This document shows positions 54,196-61,667 of a stretch of DNA of 64,000 bases, in pieces (positions within the stretch are counted from its first letter, which is position 1; each line of letters opens with the position of its first letter). Origin of the DNA: Niabella agricola (GTDB taxonomy: Bacteria > Bacteroidota > Bacteroidia > Chitinophagales > Chitinophagaceae). Position numbers and translations under genes: made by a program. The DNA is taken from NCBI RefSeq assembly GCF_021538615.1, contig NZ_JAJHIZ010000003.1, forward strand, positions 620,001-684,000, in the 5' to 3' direction. Under the pieces are notes generated by a model. The model was not told the DNA's origin, did not search any database, and saw only the letters and a list, made by a program, of their open reading frames with translations.

Positions 54196-55545
54196 ATGCA
54201 AAAAACGGTTGTCATCAATATCGTAGGGCTATCAAAATCGGTTCTCCACTTAATGCCCTTTGTTAACAACTATGCCGCGCAGCACCACCTGAAGGTTATT
54301 GAACCCATGTTGCCGGCGGTAACAACAGCGGTACAATCCACCTACCTCACCGGGAAATGGCCATCGGAAACCGGCATTGTCGGCAATGGATGGTATGATC
54401 GTACCGATAGTGAAGTAAAATTCTGGAAACAGTCGAACCACCTGGTGCAATCCAAAAAAATATGGGAGGCAGCAAAAGAGGCCGATCCATCCTTTACCTC
54501 CAGCAATATGTTCTGGTGGTACAATATGTATTCATCGGTTGATTACAGCGCCACCCCACGTCCCAACTATCTTGCAGATGGAAGGAAGATACCGGATTGC
54601 TATACCCATCCTGCATCCCTCCGAGACCACCTGCAACAGGAACTGGGGAAATTTCCGCTTTTTCAGTTTTGGGGCCCGGGTGCCCATATCAAATCTTCTC
54701 AATGGATCGCCGATGCATCTATAAGAACAGACCGGTTATACAACCCTACGCTCACGCTTGTTTATCTGCCGCACCTGGATTATTGCTTGCAAAAATTCGG
54801 GAACGATGAAGCACTGATAAAAAACGACTGCCAGGAAGTGGATCTTGTAGTCAGGCAGTTAATACAGTACTATCAGGAACAACAGGCGCGAATCATCTTA
54901 CTTTCCGAATACGGCATTACTCCTGTTTTCAAACCGGTTCATATAAACCGGATCCTCCGTAGTAAAGGCTATATTGCTGTAAGGGAAGAGCGCGGACTGG
55001 AACTGCTGGACGCAGGCGCTTCGAAAGCTTTTGCAGTGGCAGATCATCAGATCGCTCATATTTACATTGCGGATAAGCAGCAGATCCCCGAAATTAAAAG
55101 CTTATTTGAAAACACCGACGGAATCGCCGGTGTATTGGATAAGGCAGGTCAGGTTAATGGTCATATACATCATGAACGCTCCGGCGACCTGGTGTTGATA
55201 GCTGCCAGCAATAGCTGGTTCACGTATTATTTCTGGGAAGACGACAAACGGGCACCCGATTACGCACGCTGTGTAGATATACATAAAAAACCCGGCTATG
55301 ACCCGGTGGAATTATTTATGACTTCAAAGCTACGGGCTGCCTATAAATTGCTTAAAAAGAAGCTGGGCATGCGTTATGTAATGGATGTGATTCCGATGGA
55401 TGCTTCACTGGTCAAAGGTTCACACGGAAGCCCTTTTGTTAAAGATGATTACAAACCGGTACTCATTACCAAGAACGGCACTGCAACACAGCAGGTACGG
55501 GCTACCGATATCTATGATATCATCTGGCAGCACCTCTGCTCCTGA
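54196..55545 (+). CDS. eboF: EboF, nucleotide pyrophosphatase/alkaline phosphatase-family protein
   Basis: A 449-residue protein of the phosphodiesterase/alkaline-phosphatase fold: AVTTAVQSTYLTGKWPSETGIVGNGWYDR includes the nucleophile Thr region, LPHLDY the second metal region. The usual first Asp is absent (VVINIVGLSKS) and the SDHG motif reads SEYG, so metal binding is changed relative to standard members. Cytoplasmic by sequence. Last gene of the ebo operon; it converges with the HiPIP gene at a 2-bp gap. Confidence 0.88.
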   Translation: MQKTVVINIVGLSKSVLHLMPFVNNYAAQHHLKVIEPMLPAVTTAVQSTYLTGKWPSETGIVGNGWYDRTDSEVKFWKQSNHLVQSKKIWEAAKEADPSFTSSNMFWWYNMYSSVDYSATPRPNYLADGRKIPDCYTHPASLRDHLQQELGKFPLFQFWGPGAHIKSSQWIADASIRTDRLYNPTLTLVYLPHLDYCLQKFGNDEALIKNDCQEVDLVVRQLIQYYQEQQARIILLSEYGITPVFKPVHINRILRSKGYIAVREERGLELLDAGASKAFAVADHQIAHIYIADKQQIPEIKSLFENTDGIAGVLDKAGQVNGHIHHERSGDLVLIAASNSWFTYYFWEDDKRAPDYARCVDIHKKPGYDPVELFMTSKLRAAYKLLKKKLGMRYVMDVIPMDASLVKGSHGSPFVKDDYKPVLITKNGTATQQVRATDIYDIIWQHLCS

Positions 55546-55547
55546 CA

Positions 55548-55931
55548 TTATCCCTGCTTTGCTGCCCAGTAGGGGCAATATCCATCAGGCGCAATGGGCC
55601 CGCGCAGCAACTGGCAACCACCATATTTTTTGTTCTCCCCTTCCGGTTGCAGGTACAGCGCGCAATTTTCACACCGGTTCTCCTCCATCGGCGATTTTTC
55701 TACATACCCCAGGTTTTTCCGCTTGTCAAAATCTTCCTGCGTCATTTGAGAGCTGTCGATAATAGCAGGTCCCTGCGCTTCCGGTGCGGCGGCCGGCTTA
55801 TCGGTCTTTTCGGCTGCAGGATTTTCTTTTGCCGGTTCATTACCGCCACATCCCTGCAACAATGCGGTTCCGAAAGCCGCGGTAGTTGCCGAAAAAAATA
55901 TGCCCTTCAAAAATTTACGTCGGTCTTGCAT
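55548..55931 (-). CDS. High-potential iron-sulfur protein (HiPIP), Tat lipoprotein
   Basis: A 127-residue electron carrier. DRRKFLKGIFFSATTAAFG is a Tat signal, followed by LLQGC (Cys28), a lipobox, so the protein is probably anchored. An Ala/Pro/Lys linker leads to the [4Fe-4S] ligands Cys87, Cys90, Cys106 and Cys119 (CxxC, 15 residues, C, 12 residues, C), with the family ending GYCPYW. HiPIPs pass electrons in the periplasm. It lies 7 bp after the propeller gene whose own upstream neighbour is a dehydrogenase-like lipoprotein, suggesting an electron-transfer unit. Confidence 0.93.
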   Translation of the reverse strand: MQDRRKFLKGIFFSATTAAFGTALLQGCGGNEPAKENPAAEKTDKPAAAPEAQGPAIIDSSQMTQEDFDKRKNLGYVEKSPMEENRCENCALYLQPEGENKKYGGCQLLRGPIAPDGYCPYWAAKQG

Positions 55932-55938
55932 AACACGT

Positions 55939-57840
55939 TTAATTTAATTGATAACTACACAAATGAGAGTCACTTATAAAATATATTTTATTCTTGTAAC
56001 AGGCGCCGCCGGCTTCAATCTTCACCAGGGATGTTACTACGGTTTCCAGTTTAAAGGATGACCGGTTTACTTTTAAGATACCCTTCCTGCAAATCAGGTA
56101 ACAATCACCGGTGGAAGGATTTTTTACAAACACCCGCGGCGATTGTACGGTTACAACCGGGCCCAGCTCATCCGGTATGGTTTCCTTATAAATAATGCTC
56201 CGCTTTACCGGATCAAAAACAAAAAACAGTTTACTATCCGCAATTCCAAAAACATACTTACCGGCTTTATACAGATCACTATAGGTTTGCGTGCCGGGTA
56301 ATACATTTTCCTGCCAAATCGGTTTCAGCTTTTTTGCATCGAAAAGATACAGGGTTGCTTCCGTTGCTTTCTTCAGCCCACCAGTACCCGGTGCCGTAGT
56401 TGTACCGCAAAGCACCCGGATATCATCCAACGCCGTCATGCTCATTGTAGACTGATCGGGGATCAGCAATGTATCACTCAGGGTTTGTATCTTCCCGTCC
56501 TTTTCGTTATAGATCAACATCCCGCCACCGGTATAGCCATATTCCGGTGTACCGGTTAATAAAACCTTGCCCAACCGATCCAATACCAGCACGCGGTGCG
56601 GCCGGTGCACATGCTGTTTATCGGCGCCTAACACTACCGGGTTGGTTGCCCCCGCATTACTGCTTACCGGTTGGTTTGCACGGTACCGTACCAGTGCCCC
56701 GTAGGGATAAGCGGCAAAATAAATATGGTTTTTAAATGCCACCGAAGCATTGAACTGCCCGTAGGCATTGTAATTTTTAAACGCACGGGTAGCCGGATCA
56801 AACTCAAAAAACCGCATCGGAAAGGTGGTACCGCCAATCAGTTTTCCCGTAGAAGCCAGGTCTACGGCCATCACAAGGCTTCCCTCACTGGTATAGGTAA
56901 AATTTACTTTCTTTTCGCCTGAATGATTTTTAATCACCAGCTCCCGAAGACGAAAATCCATCGTTTGAATCATTGATCCATCCGGGAATTTTTTATGAAA
57001 CAATACCTGCGAGCCGGCGATGGAGGGCTTTTCATTCACCACTTTAAATGCTTCCGTAGTAAACGTTGCCGCACCTTTAAACAGTTTGATACATTTACCC
57101 GCTTCTTCGATCGATGCAGATCCGTACACGTTACCATCCTGCGCCCGGTACAACGAAGGCCATCCTTTCAACCGTTGCTTTCCGGTGAGCAGTTTCCGGG
57201 TTTCTTTTGTTTGGGCATTAAATGCGATAAGCTGGGTTTCGGTAGAGCCCACTCCTACATACACCCAGCCTGCGGCATCCGCAGCAATGGCCCGCGGGTA
57301 TTGCATCCAGGGTTCCTTGTTTATAAAACCATGATCTACCAACTGCCGGGTGCCGGGGTCATAAGAAACCAGTCCGCAATTGGGATAAGTGGCCGCCCAT
57401 ATCACCCCGTTATCATCCTCCGTAAAGGCCATAGCCGTAAGATCAAAGGCCTTTTGCGAAAAAGTAAACGCATTTTTCACCGGGTCAAATTCTGCAAAAT
57501 TGCGATTGAAATAGCCGTAAAACTTATTACGGGAAGACAACATAGACGCATACGGAGCATCGCCGGGAGGAAATGGAAGATCAAACTGGCGGGTAGCGCC
57601 CGAAGCGGCATCAACAGACAATAAACTATATCCGCCCCTGTGATCAAACAACCAGGCCAATACCACATTTTTTCCGTCGGCCCCGGTGGTCGCTACCACA
57701 CCCCGGTCGTTGCTTTCAGGACAGGCCACGCCATAATCATAAAAACCATTTCCCAGGTCCTGCGCAGTGCCGGCATAAGTACCTGAAAGGGCAGTAAGAA
57801 AAAAACAAAAAAAACGAAGCCGTTGGTACATTTTTAACAA
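55939..57840 (-). CDS. Secreted beta-propeller protein (paralog of 6603-8531)
   Basis: A 633-residue exported protein (signal ending TYAGTAQ) with blades such as NVVLAWLFDHRGGYSLLSVDAASG, FAEFDPVKNAFTF and IWAATYPNCGLVSYDPGTR. It matches 6603-8531 along nearly its full length, for example HRPHRVLVLD and GYTGGGML. Both carry a 'tpgTGG' loop near residue 470. It is encoded between a dehydrogenase-like lipoprotein and a HiPIP gene. A role in sugar oxidation or sugar-lyase chemistry is possible but unproven. Confidence 0.77.
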   Translation of the reverse strand: MLKMYQRLRFFCFFLTALSGTYAGTAQDLGNGFYDYGVACPESNDRGVVATTGADGKNVVLAWLFDHRGGYSLLSVDAASGATRQFDLPFPPGDAPYASMLSSRNKFYGYFNRNFAEFDPVKNAFTFSQKAFDLTAMAFTEDDNGVIWAATYPNCGLVSYDPGTRQLVDHGFINKEPWMQYPRAIAADAAGWVYVGVGSTETQLIAFNAQTKETRKLLTGKQRLKGWPSLYRAQDGNVYGSASIEEAGKCIKLFKGAATFTTEAFKVVNEKPSIAGSQVLFHKKFPDGSMIQTMDFRLRELVIKNHSGEKKVNFTYTSEGSLVMAVDLASTGKLIGGTTFPMRFFEFDPATRAFKNYNAYGQFNASVAFKNHIYFAAYPYGALVRYRANQPVSSNAGATNPVVLGADKQHVHRPHRVLVLDRLGKVLLTGTPEYGYTGGGMLIYNEKDGKIQTLSDTLLIPDQSTMSMTALDDIRVLCGTTTAPGTGGLKKATEATLYLFDAKKLKPIWQENVLPGTQTYSDLYKAGKYVFGIADSKLFFVFDPVKRSIIYKETIPDELGPVVTVQSPRVFVKNPSTGDCYLICRKGILKVNRSSFKLETVVTSLVKIEAGGACYKNKIYFISDSHLCSYQLN

Positions 57841-58057
57841 ATTAAGATCATAAGCTCCTAACCGATCATGTTCATCACATAATTACGCTGATCGCTGTCA
57901 TCCGGATAGCCCGGCGTTCTTTTAAGCGCCGGAGCACCCTGCAGTATACAGGAGGAGTACGCGCCCCGGTTCACGCCGGATACGCAAATAACTCCAATAG
58001 CCATCACACCACACGGCTAAGAACTTTTTGCCGGTTCCATATAAAACCGGATACCAC

Positions 58058-60223
58058 CTATTTCTTCTCCTGTTTAATTTTCACATATTTGGCGGCGGTA
58101 TCGGCAATATCCTTTGCCGGACTGGCTTTTAATTTTTCAATTTCCGCCAGGGTTGCCGGGCTTATTTTTATCTTCCCGGTACTGTATACTTTGCCCAATC
58201 CTTTTATGACCGCATATTTCCAGCCCGGGTTACCGGCCAATGGTGCTGCATCCATCTGTTTCAGAAGGGTGCTTACTTCGGATGCATTATTGCGCGCAGC
58301 AATGATGCTTGCATAATCTTCCACCAGTGCACCTTTATTAGTAGCAAAGTCGTTAAAAAACGTTTTACGGTCGATCAACGATTTAAAGAATCCCGTAGTG
58401 CTGCCTTCGGTACTGCTCAATATGGCCGTTTTATACCATGGGTTACTTCCGGCATATTTCTCGGCTACCTGCAACAGCACGTCCTTAACCAGCTGTTTGT
58501 TTTTCGAATTGCCGATACTCAGCGCGGCCTGCAATGAAACCCGCGTGGAAGGGTCGTTCAATGCGATTTGGCCGATTTGCTGAGCCAGCTCCGGATAGCG
58601 TTCGGCCAGTATCAGGCCGTGCTCCCGCACACCTGGGGCCGCATCCGCCAATGCTGTTTTCACGGCCGCCGCATCCAACGCATTCAGTCCGTCCAAAGTA
58701 TATATGGCATGTAACCGTTCTAATGGATTGCCGGTCGTTTTAACCAGTTGCTTTAAAGTGTCTACCACGGTTTTATCCTGCTTTGCAATCAATAACCGTT
58801 GTGCCTGCAACCGGTACCATTGATTACCATTGCCCAGATACGGCAACAATTGGGCGGGAGTCATTGCTGATAATTTAGCATAATCCGTGATGGCTTTTTT
58901 CCCTTTCGGCACAATCCGGTAAATCCGTCCCATATCGCTGCCACGCATAAAATCCATGTCCTTTTTAAGACTATCGGGAATCGACATCGGCGTTTCAATA
59001 TGCTGCCGGTAATAATCGATCACGTATAAATACCCGTCGGGCCCAACGGTAAAGCCCACCGGCCGGAACCAGGAGTCGGTAGTCGCCAGGAACTCCTTGT
59101 CTTTTTCGCTTGCTGCCCGCTTGGCGGTATAAACAGCGCTCTGCAGATCCAGGTTCATTACATCGCGGTGCACCAGGCTTCCGGCAACATCACCGGTAAA
59201 CACATTTCCATAAAATTCTTTAGGGAACGCATCGGCATCATATACCGTTCCACCAGAAGACCCGGTAAAATGATCCCTGGCATATTCGATCTGTTTCGAT
59301 CCCTGCTTTTTGAAGTTTGCATTACGCGCATCCGTACGCGCCTGGCGCCAGTACGGTGTTTCGGTTTTTTGATACATTATAGGATCGTGATCGGAAATAT
59401 TAATAATGGCCCTTGGATTTTTTAAATACTCGATGCGGTGTGTATACCTCCAGGGAATTACCGATTCCTGGATATGGATGGAATTCTCTGTAAAGAACCG
59501 GTGTCCCCAATCGTTAATGGTTTGCCCGAACTGCCCGGGCCCCGTTTCCTGCTCAAATTTCTTCTGGTCCAGGCGAAACCTGAAATCAGCACCCTGCATA
59601 TTGATGGGTGACACATTCGGTTCATCGGGAGCACTCACTTCACCTGCCTGTCCGCGGTTATTGGCATAAATCCAGTTATCTACGGAGTAACGCAGACTGG
59701 TGATCTGCGCTTCCGAGTTGGCCTTGTAAAAGCCGGTATACAATACTTCTTTGATGTCGGCCCGATAATCGTTATTGGTATCTTTTAAAAACAAAATATC
59801 GGGCGCTGCAGTTACGATCAGCCCGCCCTTCCAGGGCAATATGCTGGTTGCTTCAGAAAGTTTATCGGCAAACACAACGGACGAATCTACCCTGCCGTCT
59901 TTATTCAGATCCAGCAGCGCCCGGATATTGCCTTTTTCTTCCCCGGGTTTGGGAGGAAAAGGATAGTCCGGCATTCCCACGGCATATGCCACCCCGTCTT
60001 CATCAAAAGCCAGGTCAACCGGGTCGGTAATATATGGCTCCGCCGCAAATACCTGTATCTCGAAATTCGGATCCAGTTCAAATTTTTTTAATGCTTCTTC
60101 AGCGGTCAGCGGTTCAGCGTAAAGCGGCTTTTGCCCCTGTTTCCCGTCTTTACTCTTGCAGGAAAAAAAAGCAAGCAGGCAAAGTGCAGCTACTACAGAC
60201 AATAAACTAAACGTTCTTTTCAT
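58058..60223 (-). CDS. PVC-type membrane-bound dehydrogenase-like lipoprotein with HEAT repeats, no heme site
   Basis: A 721-residue lipoprotein (lipobox AFFSC, Cys22). The first 430 residues resemble the six-bladed propeller of PVC-type membrane-bound dehydrogenases (FAAEPYITDPVDLAFDEDGVAYAVGM, LLDLNKDGRVD, RPVGFTVGPDGYLYVIDYYRQHIETP). The second half is HEAT-like (ALADAAPGVREHGLILAERYPEL, LQAALSIGNSKNKQLVKDVL). Related planctomycete proteins end in a cytochrome c domain, but no CxxCH occurs here. Electrons might instead go to the HiPIP encoded downstream. Conserved element copy C lies upstream. Confidence 0.85.
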   Translation of the reverse strand: MKRTFSLLSVVAALCLLAFFSCKSKDGKQGQKPLYAEPLTAEEALKKFELDPNFEIQVFAAEPYITDPVDLAFDEDGVAYAVGMPDYPFPPKPGEEKGNIRALLDLNKDGRVDSSVVFADKLSEATSILPWKGGLIVTAAPDILFLKDTNNDYRADIKEVLYTGFYKANSEAQITSLRYSVDNWIYANNRGQAGEVSAPDEPNVSPINMQGADFRFRLDQKKFEQETGPGQFGQTINDWGHRFFTENSIHIQESVIPWRYTHRIEYLKNPRAIINISDHDPIMYQKTETPYWRQARTDARNANFKKQGSKQIEYARDHFTGSSGGTVYDADAFPKEFYGNVFTGDVAGSLVHRDVMNLDLQSAVYTAKRAASEKDKEFLATTDSWFRPVGFTVGPDGYLYVIDYYRQHIETPMSIPDSLKKDMDFMRGSDMGRIYRIVPKGKKAITDYAKLSAMTPAQLLPYLGNGNQWYRLQAQRLLIAKQDKTVVDTLKQLVKTTGNPLERLHAIYTLDGLNALDAAAVKTALADAAPGVREHGLILAERYPELAQQIGQIALNDPSTRVSLQAALSIGNSKNKQLVKDVLLQVAEKYAGSNPWYKTAILSSTEGSTTGFFKSLIDRKTFFNDFATNKGALVEDYASIIAARNNASEVSTLLKQMDAAPLAGNPGWKYAVIKGLGKVYSTGKIKISPATLAEIEKLKASPAKDIADTAAKYVKIKQEKK

Positions 60224-60390
60224 AAATCATTAGATTGATTATATTTTTTTTAAGCAAGACGGGCTATACCAAAATATTTCTGTTTATTTCCTGTATTCTG
60301 ACCGCTTTTTGAACGGTAGCAACCACAATACAGTGAAGGTTGCCGATACCTATACGAACAGATTTCAGCGTTGATATTGGCAATCATTCT

Positions 60391-60513
60391 ATCTTGCAGT
60401 ATTTTAGCCCTTTACTAAAATGATAACGCAATATAGCTGCAAAAGCTAGAAAAAACAATTATTTTGCGGATTTTTTGCGGATTTATATTTTATTTTACGC
60501 AAACAAACCGACA
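60391..60513 (-). promoter_or_regulatory. Conserved promoter/operator element, copy C (upstream of dehydrogenase-like gene)
   Basis: On the minus strand TTG (60458-60456), 20 bp, TATATTG (60435-60429). Direct TGCGG half-sites lie at 60465-60469 and 60476-60480, 11 bp apart, upstream of the -33 box. The right part (GCGGATTTTTTGCGGATTTA, then ACGCAAACAAACCGAC) is nearly identical to copy A. The element lies in a 495-bp gap between the dehydrogenase-like gene and the divergent sugar kinase; nothing else is recognised in that gap. Confidence 0.7.
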
Positions 60514-60718
60514 TTTCATTCTTGTAAATCTCCCTTAAAATAAAAATCAATTAATTAAAAATCAAAAATTTATAGTTAAAATGCCACACTTTATCGTCAA
60601 AACAAAATTTTGCGGTTTTTTGGACAGTACCGATCCACGACACCGGTTCCTGCCGGACCGCACGATCCGGTGCTGTTTAAAGTAAATCATCCAATTCATC
60701 TTAAAAATTCGCGCTACA

Positions 60719-61567
60719 ATGATCCTAATCGCAGATGGCGGTGCCACACGAACATCCTGGAGTTTCATCGATGACCAATCGGTTTTTCATTTTGAAACCG
60801 AGGGCTATCACCCCTTCTTTGTCGATGCAAGGTATATTGCCCAATCCCTTCAAAAAGCCTTACCCGGTACGTTGGCCCGCCATAGCGGCAATATAAAAGC
60901 GGTTTATTTTTACAGTGCCGGCTCCGGCTATTCGAAGGAGGCAGATGCCGTGTTGGAAGAAGGCATTGCAGCGGTATTTCATAATGCCGAAATTGTGCTT
61001 GAAACCGACTTACTGGCGGCGGCCCGGGCTTTGCTGCAAAAAGAAGCCGGCTTCGCTGCCATATTGGGAACAGGCAGCAACAGCGGGTTGTATAATGGCT
61101 CCCATATTACCCATAATATAGAATCCGGCGGGTTCCTGCTGGGCGATGAAGGCAGCGGGTCCTATCTTGGAAAAATGGTCATCGCCGGGTATATACGGGG
61201 AGAGATGCCCAAGGAATTGCAACATCTCTTTGAGGACCGGTACCGGCTGACACCCGAACAGCTGATCAACGAAGTGTACACTTCAAAAACACCAAACCGG
61301 TATTGTGCCGGGTTTGCAACATTTGCCGGCGATCACATCCACCATCCTTATTGCAGAGCGCTGGCCATTGCCAATTTCGATGATTTCTTCAAAAAGATCA
61401 TTACCCGGTATCCAGACTATCAGCACTATTCCATCAACACTGTAGGATCAGTGGGTTATCATCTGAAAGATATCTTTATACAGGTAGCAGCACAGCATAA
61501 AGTGCGCGTAGGCAATATATTCCCTTCCGCTATAGAGGGGCTTACCCGGTACCATCGCGGCTACTGA
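60719..61567 (+). CDS. BadF/BadG-type sugar kinase (N-acetylglucosamine/N-acetylmuramate kinase-like)
   Basis: A 282-residue ASKHA-fold ATPase. Phosphate-1 loop ADGGATRTSW, the second loop GTGSNSGLY, and GGFLLGDEGSGSYLGK are standard for the branch containing eukaryote-like GlcNAc kinase and the MurNAc/GlcNAc kinases of some Firmicutes and Bacteroidota. It would phosphorylate an imported amino sugar in the cytoplasm, supplying MurQ (33474-34310) or a GlcNAc-6-phosphate pathway. It is divergent to the dehydrogenase-like gene, sharing the conserved element between them. Confidence 0.88.
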   Translation: MILIADGGATRTSWSFIDDQSVFHFETEGYHPFFVDARYIAQSLQKALPGTLARHSGNIKAVYFYSAGSGYSKEADAVLEEGIAAVFHNAEIVLETDLLAAARALLQKEAGFAAILGTGSNSGLYNGSHITHNIESGGFLLGDEGSGSYLGKMVIAGYIRGEMPKELQHLFEDRYRLTPEQLINEVYTSKTPNRYCAGFATFAGDHIHHPYCRALAIANFDDFFKKIITRYPDYQHYSINTVGSVGYHLKDIFIQVAAQHKVRVGNIFPSAIEGLTRYHRGY

Positions 61568-61600
61568 TATAATACGGGGTCTTCTTACAACTGCCTGCAT

Positions 61601-61629
61601 AAAAGCAGCCCGGCACACTGCGGCTTTTT
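61601..61629 (+). terminator. Likely terminator after sugar kinase
   Basis: AAAAGC pairs with GCTTTT, with an inner GC pair beyond one mismatch, followed by T residues; 33 bp after the kinase stop codon. It also directly precedes the candidate promoter of the CLC gene. Confidence 0.45.
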
Positions 61630-61630
61630 A

Positions 61631-61638
61631 TATCTTTG
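61631..61638 (+). promoter_or_regulatory. TATCTTTG -7 box before CLC channel gene
   Basis: An exact TAnnTTTG box, 30 bp before the ATG at 61668. No good -33 box is visible at 19-21 bp. Confidence 0.4.
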
Positions 61639-61667
61639 TGCCTTTACCCTCCGGGCGGTCAATTCAA

